64,000 nt of DNA from Triglochin maritima (GCA_963682175.1 OY821774.1:39136201-39200200), one strand, 5' to 3'; positions 20,389-32,550 are shown, counted from the stretch's first letter. Notes: generated by a model from the letters alone, not told the origin. Numbers and translations: made by a program.

Positions 20389-21621
20389 TGATGCATTGCA
20401 TACATTGCATCATATGTCTTTCATTTAGATTACTTTTACATCAATAAATGCTACTAAGGTATGTGTTTAGTCTTATTTACAGAATACAGGGACCTGAATG
20501 CAAATTACTCACATCCCGAGCATAAACGCATGCAACAGACTCATTTATATCATAAAGACCAAGTTCAAGATTATCGGGTTTCAAATGGAAATGTATCCAG
20601 GCGTAAAAACATTCAAGTCCTAATTACAAAAAAGAACAAGGACTTAAGCACAAAAGTAGTCAGGGACTTAATTGCAAAAAGTCAAGGACCTAATTGCAAA
20701 TCACGAGTAGCTTTTATTATCTTGGAGAAAATCTAAAGAAAAATCAATGTGGATCTCCAAATATATGAAGGAATTAATCCAGAGTTCAAAAGAATGGAAA
20801 GAATCAATCCAGACGCGCAAAGGAGGATCAAATCATACCATAAACATTCAACCAAAATCCGGACAAATCAGAGGAATATATGCGGCGTTTCCGCCTCACA
20901 TTACACACGCCATGCGGCGATTCCGCCGCCCTAGAGCCGATCCGTGTGCTCCAATTTTGTCCAGTCGTGTCTGGACACGTGTACTCTCCAATTCTATACT
21001 TAGGTCTCTTGTAACAACTATAAATAGCCCCGAGAACGATGTTAGAAGGGTCCTTGGCCTTAGACCTAGATTTTAGTTGTTTTTATTTGTAGTCTTTTCT
21101 TTGGATTAATAAAATTCTGTCTTTTATTTCTTGCTTTTACTTTTCTTTTGTAATGCCTCTAGGACTTCTTCTTCCTCCCTCTATGAGTTTCTAACTCTTT
21201 CCAAAGGGTGGAGGCGACGGATTTAGGGTGAAGAGAAGATGAATAAATGTTATTATTTTAATTTCGTGATTAGTATATTTTGATTACTTGAGTTTATGTT
21301 AAATCATTTATCATGTAATGCTTCATAACTAACATGATTTATTATAAGTTTCTGAATTCTCTAATCTAAACCTTAAATCTAAAACCTCCACCCGACGGAA
21401 TTCACCTCTTTGTTCTTGTTCTTGTTTTAGTTTTAATTGTTCTTGTTTCTTGCTTTAGATAATTAAAACCCAAAAATCTCAAAACCCAATTATTTCTTCT
21501 CTCCTTCTTCCCCTTAATCGAAAATCACGAAAATAACAAATCTCTCCCTCCTTGTGTTTGACCCGTATTTGCCACGTCTTCATTGACACCGTGCACTGCG
21601 GTATAAATAAAATTCTCATCA
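20389..21621 (+). repeat. Element A 3' LTR
   Basis: 1233 bp, TGATGCATTG to AATTCTCATCA, followed by the TSD GTATC. It differs from the 5' LTR by scattered substitutions and small indels only, so A is not ancient. It carries the paired palindromes (20881, 20913) and a TATA box before the GCCCCGAG stretch near 21025. Confidence 0.93.
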
Positions 21622-23198
21622 GTATCCGAAAGGAGGAATAGGACATTGCTCGACATGGTTCGGTCAATGATGAGTCATGCGGAATTACCTCTTTACTTTT
21701 GGAGTTATGCACTACAAACTGCGGCTTACACACTAAATAATGTTCCATCCAAATCCGTGGAGAAAACTCCTTATGAGCTATGGAGTGGTAAAACACCTAA
21801 GCTCAATTTTCTCAAGATTTGGGGTTGTGAGGCTTACGTCAAGAGATTGATGTCGACCAAACTTCAACAAAAGCGGATAAGTGCTTCTTTATTGGTTATC
21901 CTCGTGAGACAAGAGGATACTACTTTTGGCATATCACCTCCAATCGAGTGATTGTAGAGAGGGATGCCACATTTCTGGAAAAGGAATTTCTAGAAAGAGT
22001 AAAAAGTAGTGGGAGTAGGGTTGTGCTTGAGGAAACACAAGATACTCTACAAGATCATGACATAAATGATGACATTCAAGATCATGAAGGCCCAACCGAG
22101 ATTCCTTTCGTTAGTAGGAGCGTGAACGAGAGACCATCCCAAGAAATTGTGAGAGAATCTCAATCATCCCCACCAAGTGTACGTTCAAGAGTTGAACGTG
22201 AACCAACTCCTCAAGAAATTGTGGAAGAAGTTCGAGTGACACGAGAAGAACCAAAAGAACTAAGAAGGTCAACAAGGGAAAGGAAGAAACCCGACTTGTA
22301 TCTGGGACTTCATGAAATCATGGTACTAGATACCAATGATCCCTTGACCTTCCAAGAAGCAATGGAAAGGGAAGACTCCAAACTATGGCTTAAGGACATG
22401 GAATCCGAAATAGAATCCATGTATGATAATCAAGTGTGGAACTTGGTTGACCTTCCTCAAGGGAAAAAGACCATTCAAAATAAATGGGTTTTCAAGAGGA
22501 AGATGGACATGGATGGGAACTTAACAACCTACAAAGCGAGGCTTGTAGCGAAGGGTTTCACAAAAGTTCAAGGAATTGACTATGATGAAACTTTTTCACC
22601 GGTTGCCATGTTCAAGTCTATTCGGATAATGCTCGCTATTGCTGCATTTCATGATTATGAAATATGGAAAATGGATGTCAAAACGGTGTTCCTTAATGGG
22701 AACTTGGAGGAGGATGTGTACATGGTACAACCTCAAGGTTTTGAAGATCCAAAGAATAGCGAAAAGGTATGCAAGCTTCAAAGATCCATTTATGGATTGA
22801 AGCAAGCATCAAGGAGTTGGAACAAACGCTTTGATGAGGAAGTGAAAAAGCTTCACTTCATTCAAAGTAAGGAAGAACCTTGTATATACAAGAATGTTAG
22901 TGGGAGCCATGTAGTATTCCTAATCTTATATGTCGATGACATATTGCTTATGGGCAATCATATTCCTTTGCTTGAGCAAACGAGAAGTTCATTGAAATCT
23001 GCATTTTCAATGAAAGATATGGGTGAGGCTCAATACATCTTGGGAATCAAGATATATCGAGATAGATCCCATAGACTCATTGGCCTCCGTCAACGTACAT
23101 ACATTGACAAGGTCTTGGAAAGGTTCAAGATGAAGAACTCCAAAAAGGGCAGTGTGCCAATGAGTATGGGTGTGCAACTCAAGAAGTCTCAACGTGCT
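21622..23198 (+). pseudogene. pol: copia-1 integrase end and reverse transcriptase
   Basis: It resumes directly after element A with the integrase Glu region (SERRNRTLLDMVRSMMS), then WGCEAYVKRL, a one-base frameshift near 21870, a linker (ERDATFLEKEF) and the full RT palm (NKWVFKRKMDMDG, MDVKTVFLNG, YGLKQASRSW). The YVDD active site is at 22929-22940. The frame reads on to the TSD GTGCT at 23194-23198, where the solo LTR enters, and its coding sense is resumed after 24388. Apart from the one shift and the insertion, this part is well preserved. Confidence 0.92.
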
Positions 23199-24382
23199 TG
23201 ATGTGAATTAAATTTGTACCGCAAGTGCACGGCGTCAATGAAGACGTGGCAAATACGGGTCGAATACAAGGAGGGAGAGATTTGTTATTAGTGTGATTAC
23301 GATTGGGGGAAAGAAGGAGAGAAGAATAAATTTGGGTTTTGAGATTTTTGATTTTAATTATCTAAAGAAAGAAACATGAACAAATAAAACTAAAACAAGA
23401 ACAAAGAGGTGAATTCCGTCGGGTGGAGGTTTAGATTTAGGGTTAGATTAGAGAATTCAGAAACTTATAATAAATCATGTTAGTTATGAAGCATTACATG
23501 ATAAATGATTTAACATAAACTCAAGTAATCAAAATAGACTAATCACGAACTTAAAATAATAACATTCATTCATCTTCTCTTCACCCTAAATCCGTCACCT
23601 CCACCCTTTAGAAAGAGTTAGAAACTCATGGAGGGAGGAAGAAGGGGTCCTAGAGGCATTACAAAAGAAAAGTAAAAACAAGAAATAAAAGACAGAATTT
23701 TATTAATCCAAAGAAAAGACTACAAATAAAAACAACAACTAAAAACTAGGTCTAAGGCCAAGGACCCTTCTAACATCGTTCTCGGGGCTATTTATAGTTG
23801 TTACAAGAGACCTAAGTATAGAATTAGAGAGTACACGTGTCCAGACACGACTGGACAAAATTGGAGCACACGGATCACTAAGGGGGCGGCGTTTCCGCCG
23901 CACAATGTATGTGATATGCGACGATTTCGCCGCACAATCTTCTCTGATTTAATCCGGATTTTTGCTGTTAGTTTATGGTATGATTTGATCCTCCTTTGCG
24001 CGTCTGGATTTATTCTTTCCATTCTTTTGAGCTCCGGATTAATTCCTTTATATGTTTGGAGAACTACATTGATTTTTCTTTAGAGTTTCTCCATAATAAC
24101 TCGTGAATTGCAATTAGGTCGTTGTCTTTTTGCAATCAAGTCCCCGACTACTTTTGTGCTCAAGTCCTTGTTCTTTTTGTAATTAGGTCTTGAATGCTTT
24201 TATGCTTGGAAACATTTCCATTAGAAATGAGTCTTTCGCACGCGTTTATGCTCGGGATGTGGGTAAATTGCATTCAGGTCCCTGTATTCTGTAAATAAGA
24301 CTAAACACATAGCTTAGTAGCATTTATTGATGTAAAAGTGATCTAAATGAAAGACATATGATGCAATGTATGCAATGCATCA
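23199..24382 (-). repeat. Solo LTR of the element A family, minus strand
   Basis: It is flanked by the perfect TSD GTGCT (23194-23198 and 24383-24387). Read on the minus strand it starts TGATGCATTGCATAC and ends TTCACATCA, and it matches the A LTRs along its whole 1184 bp, including paired palindromes (23886-23901 and 23918-23933 on the plus strand). No internal sequence remains, so it arose by LTR-LTR recombination after insertion. Confidence 0.95.
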
Positions 24383-24387
24383 GTGCT

Positions 24388-25113
24388 CAATCACGTAAGG
24401 ACTTAGAGTACATGAAGGATGTCCCTTATGCTTCGGCAATTGGGTCGATCATGTACGCGATGAGTTGCACAAGACCCGATGTCTCGTATGCTCTAAGCGT
24501 GACAAGTCGTCACCAATCCAACCTAGGTCCTGAGCATTGGACTGCGGTCAAAAATATTCTGAAGTACCTTAACCGGACTAAGGATAAGTTTCTTGTTTAT
24601 GGAGGACAAAGGGAGTTGATAGCCGAAGGGTACTCGGATGCGAGTTTCATGAGTGATCCAGACAATAGAAGGTCGCAATCAGGATACGTCTTTCTTCTGA
24701 ATGGTGGATCTGTGAGTTGGCGTAGTTGGAAGCAAAGTACTACGACCGACTCAACCACTGCTTCCGAAGTAATGGCTGTCGCTGAAGCGAGCAAGGAAGG
24801 AGTGTGGATCAAGAAGTTCCTTGAAGAGCTTTGAGTAGTTCCCACGAGCGAGGGACCCATCGAGCTATTTTGCGATAATAGTGCATCTATCTCGCAAATC
24901 AAGGATCCTAGATCACACCACAAAATGAAGTACATAGATTGTAAGTACTTCGTGACACGTGACCTCATCGACGAAGGCAAAATAAATCTTTTATGGGTGG
25001 ACACCAACGACAACACAACTGATCCATTCACAAAACCCTTATCCCAAGCCAAGGGCAAAATGCATTTCGAGTCCATGGGATTGAGGAACCATGTAGATTG
25101 GCTTGATGATTGA
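24388..25113 (+). pseudogene. pol: copia-1 RNase H region and pol C-terminus
   Basis: It continues the RT frame after the solo LTR (RKDLEYMKDVPYASAIGSI). RNase H motifs follow: GYSDASFMSDPDNRRSQSGY with its Asp, the WRSWKQSTTTDSTTASEVMA helix and a later FCDNSASISQ strand. One stop (TGA, 24832-24834) breaks it between KKFLEEL and VVP. The end MGLRNHVDWLDD matches the usual copia C-terminus. RNase H would remove the RNA template during reverse transcription. Confidence 0.9.
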
Positions 25114-25197
25114 TATGTAATAGGGTTTACCCTAGTTATTATTGTTTTATACATTGAGTATTTATGTGAAAGAAAACTTTAATAACAAGTGGGAGAT

Positions 25198-27309
25198 TGA
25201 AGGGAATGTGTTCTAAAAGTTTTACTTTTAAATGTCAATTATTATGAATTGAATGAGAAATCATTTTGTTCCTTGTTTATGTTATTCGTCTTTTAGAAGT
25301 GTTAAGGAAGAGACTCTTGGTCCTTAACCGTAGAGCTCTAAAAGATATTGGTTAACATCAAACAAAAGATATTCGCAATCATGGTAATTAACATGGGACA
25401 TTATTACCGAGTTAAGATTGTCGTGTTGGTCATAGATCATTGTAGATCTACAAGTGAGTGACGACACGGGTATGCAAAAGAGGAAAATATTACTTTTGTA
25501 TACTGAATAGACCTAATAAGTAAAATATTATAGAAACGTGTTTCTGTGTCATTAATATTTTACTGTGTCTTCGGTCCTTTGATATGAGACTTATATCCGA
25601 TCGCTTAAGGAGTTCTTAATTAGACTAGTGTCTTGAGCTATCGATGATTATAGTGTAAAGGCATTAGTTGGTTAAGCATAACTTTCGTTGGAGAAGATAG
25701 TTAGTCAAAAGATTATCATTGCCCCCTCTTAATTGAGTGATGATATTAGTGGGCCCCTTGATAAAGCCAAGTTATAATGTGAACAATGTGATTTGAGTTA
25801 AGTCACATATTTATAACTAGCTTAAAGAGATCAAGAAATGAATACTAATACAAAGATGACACAATACTACTTTGTGTGTATTCTTAATATCATGAGGCAA
25901 GGGACGGACACAAGTGGTGCACTCCATCACTAAATGGATCGAGTTTTGGTTCGAGTGGAATTAAGACATCTAACTAATTGGGAGCTATAATGTGTAGCTA
26001 GATACCGCTTATAGCTTGTGATATTAAGCTCTTAATATCACTGCCAACTTAGTCTAGATCCTCCCATAGGTCACACCGCAAAATCCGGGAAACAAGAAGC
26101 TTGATTTTTGGTTCATATGATGAGTCGGGTTTTCTATAGAAAATATGACTCATATGGTGAACGAGTAAAATCAATTATGTTGCATATAACATAATTAGAA
26201 TCATGATAAATTCATATGAGATGCATATATTATGGGGTGCAATAATTTATTATTGCATAGGATAATATATTGCATAAGTTGTGAATTTGCTAAAACCCCA
26301 AAAGTTCAAATTTTGTTGGAAATAAATCCAAAATTTGAAAAAGGCAAAATCGGGTAGAAGTTCGGTAATCCGTTATGGTTCGGTCGACCGAAGGATCTAT
26401 GGATCAGTCAACCGAACGTGGAACGGATAGTCGTAGCTGATTGACCGAACTTGACCAAAGTGCCTGGATCTTTGGTACGGTGTACCGAACCAGAAACGGT
26501 CGACCGAACAATGTCAAGTTCCGATATTTTCGGTTAACCGAATAGCACTCGCTCTTGGACGAGAATTAGTCCGATCGGTTAAGGAGAATTTTTCTCCTTA
26601 AGATTCGGTCATCCGTCGCGTACTCGGTTAAACAATCGTGACATATTCGGTTAACAGAGTGGGACTCGGTAAACCGAAGAACGATCGATTTTCTGCCTTT
26701 GATAATTAAGAGATTAATTTGATCAATGGTTGGATTAGCTCCAAACTTGGTCAAACGTTTTGTGGGTGCATATAATGCATTATGGAATTAGTTTGTGAGA
26801 GAAAATGTCAAGAATTCGTGGCTTAAGAATAGCCATGATTGAGAGTAAGATTGGAGCCTATAAATAGGTCCTTATTCTCCTTAATTATGTTAGAAGTTTT
26901 GCTAAATATTTTCTCTCCTAATTCACCACAAAAATCCACGAAAATTCTCTTACTTTTCTAAGTCTTTGAAGGAGAAATCTCAGAGGCTAAGGAAGGGGTT
27001 TGTAGCTAGATTCTAAGCTTGTTTGGAGATTGATTGGTTAGCTCCTTTCTCTCCAACCTTGTTTAGGGTTTCGGTGAACACTCGGAGGCATCCGGCGCAA
27101 CGAGAAGCGACGATTGGCTTCCTCAACGTCTCTGGAACGTCAAGAAGTTTTTGAGAACTTCTAGGTATGAATTTCGGAGTCCCTTTGTGTTTGTTTTAAT
27201 AAGTTTTTGAAACTAGTTGTTAAAACAAACTGATGCATGCATAAAATAAATCGAAGAAAATTGTAATAGATCCTTATTATACATGAAAATTCGAAAAATA
27301 TATATGTAT
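25198..27309 (+). repeat. copia-1 3' LTR
   Basis: It starts TGAAGGGAATGTG after the purine tract ACAAGTGGGAGAT. About 2.1 kb, including a second dyad cluster (26362-26681) and TATAAATA at 26859-26866. The homologous 5' part starts only at 26354. A diverged relative of the first 0.5 kb is found at 53448. The right end lacks a clear CA end and seems truncated. Confidence 0.88.
26362..26681 (+). promoter_or_regulatory. CGGT-N2-ACCG dyad cluster in the copia-1 3' LTR
   Basis: The copy of the cluster at 2341-2660, with GGTCGACC twice and the same variants. A few substitutions separate the two, for example CAGTCAACCG here against CGGTCAACCG there. Confidence 0.7.
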
Positions 27310-27330
27310 AATTAAACATGAAATCCTACA

Positions 27331-27395
27331 GGTTGATGGGTAGGGTGTCTAGGTATTCTTTGGTATTGGGTTTGGTTTATTTGGAGAAAACCAAC
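27331..27395 (+). repeat. 65-bp duplication flanking the copia-1 insertion, right copy
   Basis: Identical by eye to 1994-2058. It is preceded by about 21 bp of unplaced filler after the truncated copia-1 LTR. Confidence 0.9.
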
Positions 27396-27714
27396 GTTCC
27401 TTTCATTCCAACCTTCCACCCCATCTCTCTCTCACTTTCTTCTTCCTTTTCCGGTGATCCAAGGGTGGTGGAGACGGCGTTGGCGTGTGGAAAGCAGGGT
27501 GGGTTGTGAAGCGAGCGGATCGGGCGTTTGGAGGTTGCGGTCGTTTATCGACGTCGAGCAAAACTCCGACGTGCTCTGTCTTGCATTTGAGGTATGCCAG
27601 TTCTTAGTGTGTTTCTTTTGCTCACACTAGTCGTGTGATGGGTTGGTTGGTCGGTGGAGGTTGGAGACCTCACCGGAATTGAGCGTGTAGCAAGTTAAAC
27701 CTAGTTTGGTTAGG

Positions 27715-28270
27715 TTGTTGTCGGCCAGTGGCCGACCGGTTGTAGTGTTTTTCCTGATCTTAACCAACGCTTGTCGAATGACGCCTTGTAGCGGTCGAAC
27801 AGCTGAGCTTGTGCTGGTGGATCAGAGGAGCCTCTGGAAGTTTTTGGTCGGACGAGGCCCTAAGCCGTTCGACTGTTTCTTCATGTTTCGCTCGGACCGG
27901 ACGTTTACCACCTAAACGGTCGACCGTTCCTGACTTTTGGTCCGATCGAAAATTAAGTGAACTTATGTAACTTATTTGTCGTTCGTCTGTTTGCAATATC
28001 TTGTTCGACCGATAGGACTTTGAACTGCTAGGTTGCTCTGGTAGTTTCCGGTCGACCGGGACCCTTGAGTCAGTCGACTGTTTGCCTTGTTTGATTTTGA
28101 CCAAACTCTGGATTTTGACCACGTATCAGTCGACAGGTTTTAGGCTTTGGTCCGACCGTTGGGACTTAGATAATGCACAGAGAGTTTGACCGTTGCAGAC
28201 TTTCAGTCGACCGAACCTCCTGGGCACGGTCAACCGAATTGCCTATTTCGGTCGACCGTTTGTGTGCAGA
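27715..28270 (+). promoter_or_regulatory. GGTCGACC dyad cluster in the Tekay-like LTR
   Basis: It has three exact GGTCGACC (near 27931, 28049 and 28248) and about a dozen variants such as GGTCCGACCG, AGTCGACCG, GGTCAACCG and GTTCGACCG. Many come as pairs whose starts are 20-23 bp apart. The host family is unrelated to the copia elements that carry the same motif. Confidence 0.7.
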
Positions 28271-28582
28271 ACCGAATTCTCAGTCTTGGTGAAGTGTCAA
28301 TTCTGTTCACGGAAACCTATGTCCTCTCCTAGTGCGTGAGCCAGGAGGTGATGGTGGGTGCGTTATCGCTCTTGCCCAGGGACCACCGAGTGGAAGAGTG
28401 TGGATACATTTGGACGAGCCACCTCTATTGATAGACTGTGGCATGATGTTTTGATATCTTGACTCACTGTAGAGTAGCAAACCTGAGGGATCGCGGATCA
28501 CAATGCATGTTGATGCATGGCTCTTGGAGCATGATGACCCTGCGGATTACGGTCCGGAACTGTCCGATGTTGTACCATCGAT

Positions 28583-28651
28583 GTTATGTCGGCGATGCCG
28601 CTGAGGTTGTGTCGGTGATGCCGCCGAGGTTGTGTCGGCGATGATGTTGTC
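28583..28651 (+). repeat. 23-bp CpG-rich tandem in the Tekay-like LTR
   Basis: About three units beginning GTTGTGTCGG and continuing with CGATGCCGCCGAG start at 28583, 28606 and 28629. Decayed relatives extend to about 28750. Confidence 0.7.
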
Positions 28652-29451
28652 GACGATGTTGCAGCTTATGTCTGTTCGATGTTGTGTCAGACGTATGTTT
28701 TACCACTGATCTTGTGTCGGCTATGCCGCTGATGTTGTTCCGGCGATGATTCCTCAGTTGGGAACCTATTGAGGGATTGTTGGACCGACCGGGCTACGAC
28801 CCCGTTGGTGTGGTGTGGACCACGATGTTTCATTTGGCGAGGAAGTGCAGACGCTCTTCATCGATCTCTTGGGTTGCATAGTCATGTGTGGGGTGCGTCG
28901 CGTACTGTCCGTAAAATCGTATGTGCCTATGGTAGGTATCCAAGGGAGACCCGATGTTGTTTGTTGGACTGATGTCCCGGTTGACCCTTAGGAGGTATTT
29001 GTGGTTATTGTAGGACCAAGGTCCTATTTTGCTCGTGCACGGGATTTGTTTTCATTACTATTTGATGACATGAAATGCTACTAGTATGATAAGTTAATTA
29101 CCGTACTATTGCATTAATATAGCTGAGCTTGGCATAAGGGGGTTCCTAATGAGAAACTCATGCATTGTTGTTTAATTCACGTTTCAGGACCGCAGTAGGT
29201 TCTGTGGGGGTGGTGACAACGGACACACACATTTTGGGGTCAAGATCCTCTTCGGACTATTTGAGATCGTCATGATTACATGTACCTGTCTTTCATTGTA
29301 TTCATGTAATCATGTATTTTTTGACAAACTCTGTTATATTTGGTGCACCGACTGATTATTTATTTGAGTAACATTCCCGCTTGATGATTATTGTCTTGAG
29401 ATTTTTTTTATTGTTAAAATTTCAAATTTTCCACTGTTTCGGGATGTTACA

Positions 29452-30295
29452 GTCTGATATCACATTTTTTGGTTTTTCGGGTGTGTACTTACTGATTTTC
29501 ATATTAAAGAGAATTTTGAGGATGATCTGCCTACAACCGGAAAATGATCAGTCATTTTGCATTGCAAGAGATAACATACATTTTGTATTATTCTAAATTA
29601 ACCATCATACGAAAGTCGATTCTACTCTTACATATACGTCTTGTGTAGCTATGATTCTTTTTTATACGAGGGGGCAAAACAGATTTCTTGAGACATTGTC
29701 TAGATTCAGCTCTAGGCATGCATGTTGTCACTCATGAAGAATTCAATCTCTTCTTGATGACTTTGTCTATTTTTATCCTCCAGTGCATTTATGAATTCTT
29801 GCACATGTTTGGATAATTTTCAATGCGTTGATTTAATTTGGTTCTCGCTGTTTATTTGGACGATTTTGACAAGCGAAGATCTATGACTGGAGTTGTGTTT
29901 GTTGTTGAGAGCAACTAAATAACGTACTGTAGCTTTTCCATCGTCAATATGGAGTTTTTGTCAGTGACCAAAGGTCTTGAAGAAGTTTTGGTGGTTCAAA
30001 AATTTATACGCAAAGTTTTGTCTGGGTCGAAGACGGATCGGGTTTTCTTTATCTGGTGTGTTGGTTAGATTATTATTCTCAACCGATATGCTCACAAGCC
30101 GGTCATTCTATCCTTGTTCAAGATTTGGACTTGTGTTTCTTTTTCTAGCTCTACGTAGATGGAGCTTTGACAGGGACAAAACGTCATCATGGCTTTATTC
30201 GTGTGCAAGCCAAAGAGTTTTCAATTCAAGATGGATGATGATTGAAGTTCATTCTATGTGCAATTAATTTTTCCTTTTCAAATCGAGGTGGAGAT
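29452..30295 (+). other. AT-rich sequence, possible tail of an LTR element
   Basis: No supported gene. The last part ends in AGGTGGAGAT, a copia-type purine tract, directly before an LTR-like start at 30296, so some of this may be the 3' internal end of an element whose rest is gone. Frames near 29977 and 30258 resemble no family I know. Confidence 0.4.
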
Positions 30296-30888
30296 TGTTG
30301 AGTTATGCCTCTTAAAAAAGGTTGCAAAACAAAAACGATCAACCAGTTTTGATCACTGGAACTCCAATGACCAAAAGCAAATCAGTCGATCGGCTCCGGC
30401 CACTGCAGATTTTGTGAGAGCTATTTTTGGTAATTCCATGTCCGATTTTTATGTTTCTTGTGGCTTAAGTTGCTTCCTTTTGTACTCCTACAAATACCCT
30501 TTTGTTTTAAGGTTTTGCATGACTAATTGAAAGCTAGCGAAGTAGAGTTCGCCACCATACACTTAGGGTTGTTTGTGATTAAATTCCTTTTCGAAGACAT
30601 TCTGGCATCCAAACCCGATCTTTTTCTGAGTGTTGTTATCTTTGTATGCTCATGTTCTTGTATCGTCATCCCAACATATATAGTGAAGCCCCAGCCGAAT
30701 TGTCCCTCTCCGTTGTTTTTCTAATTTGGGTTTCCACGTAATTTTTTTCATTATAGTTATTGATTGGTTGGTTTGTTTCTTCGGTTATTATTTTATATCT
30801 TGTGTTATGTATTTGTTCCGTATTATGTTTCTCGATCATCCGCTACGATATTGTTTTTTTGTATTTGTTGCGATGTCATTTTCTAACA
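30296..30888 (+). repeat. Probable copia-type LTR
   Basis: It starts TGTTGAGTTATGCC after the purine tract and may end TTCTAACA at 30888. No partner LTR lies in the window, so both ends are inferred from motif alone. Confidence 0.4.
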
Positions 30889-31559
30889 AACAAGGATGGT
30901 AATTAAATTAGATTTCTTCATATTCATTCCGATATAGTAATAGTTTAGATAATTTGAAGGTGTTAAATTCGAAAATTGTGTATGAGTCAAACAAACCAAC
31001 TATTATCAATCATTAGATTATATCAACAAAAAAAAACTATTATCAATCACTAGAGAACCGCAGCCGTGACGAGTATTCAGTAATTCACTGCACCACTTCG
31101 CCAATAGAGGATTAAGCGCCTCAATTGCCCACTCATTGCCTGCATGTAAATGGTAAAGTTTTTAACTTTGTTCTTGTTGAATGTCTTTTACTTTTACGTC
31201 CTCGATTTAGACAATCCAAAGGACCTTATTTCACCATCTACTTAACCAACTGGAAGCGGATATGATTTTTAGGGTATATTCCCACCAAACAAAACCTAAT
31301 TTAGATTAACATGGACCCCAGCATGCGACAAATTTCAAAGGAAGCTTCGACGAATAACTCCATTAATATACTCCGAGTATATGGAATTAATAATTACCTT
31401 TTAAGGTACTTGTGTCAATCATAGTCCAGAATCATTACCTTCTAAGGTACTTGCGTCATTCATAGTCTCCAATCTTCCATAGATATCTTACCAATTTGAT
31501 CAGTAGTATATCATACAACGTATTTATATTATATATTTTTTATTTTTTTATGTTACTTG
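30889..31559. other. AT-rich spacer with a 41-bp duplication
   Basis: No gene seen. Two imperfect 41-bp copies (ATTACCTTTTAAGGTACTTG and onward) start at 31393 and 31434. Confidence 0.6.
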
Positions 31560-32550
31560 GGTTGTCGTTACATATATTTCAGGTTTTAGGTCAGAAAAAA
31601 ATGACTACAATAGAGAAAATGACTAATTTGGAAACATTTTGAAATGTTTGTAATGCCCGAAGACCAGATCGTAAGTGAGGAAAGACCTTATGGAAAATCC
31701 AGAGATACTTAATCGTAAAAGAAATATTGTGGTCGCAAAAAATCCATAATCTGAGGAACATGTGAGTAAGTCTATAATTAGAGTAAACGATTCAAACCGA
31801 TGGACTAGGACTTCCCCCACGTGCTTGAAAGTCAACTTAACCCGCTGCCCCAATTTGAAGCTAATCGGATCCGTCAATGGTGGATTTTCATCCACTGTTG
31901 GCGGATGATCCGGATCCGATAATGCTAAGATTTTTCTACCGGGTCGGGTATTCAGGTAGGAGCACTCCAGAGCATCTAGACCTTATTTGCACCTGTCTAA
32001 TATGTCAATATCAAATCTAGCTAGATCTTCCAATCTTCTATAAATAAATTTGTAATCCTACAATTGTAAGTTGTAACCCTTCCTCCTCTTCCTCTCTTTC
32101 TCTCCCATTAAAGTAGTTTTTAGTTCTTTTTTGAAAAGTGTAGTTGGAGAAGAGGAGAGACACCACCATTAATAATGTTTCCATCATTAATCAAGTTTTA
32201 ATTTCATATTCTTTAAGTTCTTGTCTTTTATTCAAGGCAAATTTTATTCCATTGTCTTGATTAAATTTAGATTTCTTACTTGTTCATCTGTTGTTTTGTT
32301 TTGTTCTTTATTATAGATATGATTAGTGAGTAATTCATCCCCATTAAGGGGTGGAGGATGATGTGAAATGTGGACGTAGTAGATTTTTGTATGTGTTTAA
32401 GTCTTAATCTTTGAGCTTCATATGATTTTCATAGTCATTTTGAGGTTCTTATTCTTGTATTTGATGTGTTAATGGTCATAATTGATGCTTAACACATATT
32501 TTGATTAATAGATATATTTTATGGAAAATGTCGCAGTCGTTTCAAATTCT
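31560..32550 (+). repeat. Decayed C-type LTR fragment
   Basis: TAATTCATCCCCATTAAGGGGTGGAG near 32330 matches the corresponding block of the C-type LTRs, and 32440-32540 resembles the LTR at 38492. An inverted pair GTGGATTTTCATCCAC lies near 31885, and a TATA-like CTATAAATAAA near 32038. The ends are not clear. Confidence 0.55.

Larger units (their letters stand above)
5817..21621 (+). mobile_element. Element A: complete gag-protease-only LTR retrotransposon (Athila-like)
   Basis: The 5-bp TSD GTATC is present at 5812-5816 and 21622-21626. Both LTRs begin TGATGCATTG and end TCATCA, and both are 1233 bp once element C is removed. A tRNA-Asp primer site follows the 5' LTR, and a purine tract precedes the 3' LTR. 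The internal region encodes gag and an aspartic protease only. Without C the element is about 7.46 kb. No RT, RNase H or integrase is seen in any frame, so it must depend on another element. This matches the class described in plants as TR-GAG elements. Confidence 0.92.
2059..27309 (+). mobile_element. Ty1/copia element copia-1, nested in the Tekay-like LTR
   Basis: The LTR-type segment 2333-3288 matches 26354-27309. Between them lie gag-protease-integrase (4003-5816), integrase end plus RT (21622-23198) and RNase H (24388-25113), in copia order with integrase before RT. It is split twice, by element A and by a solo LTR. The 3' LTR start is clear at 25198. The left end is truncated and scrambled. 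The right end stops at 27309 without a clean CA end and is followed by about 21 bp of filler. Confidence 0.9.
27396..29451 (+). repeat. Tekay-like 3' LTR, right piece
   Basis: It continues the LTR cut at 2058 and ends TTTCGGGATGTTACA, the usual Tekay/Del LTR end. It begins with a pyrimidine-rich stretch like a 5' untranslated region, then holds a dyad cluster (27715-28270) and a 23-bp CpG-rich tandem (28583-28651). Small frames here are not genes. Confidence 0.82.

Noticed and set aside
27706..28972. Several short frames in the Tekay-like LTR on both strands
   Set aside because: They overlap the dyad cluster and the CpG tandem, with no conserved domain.
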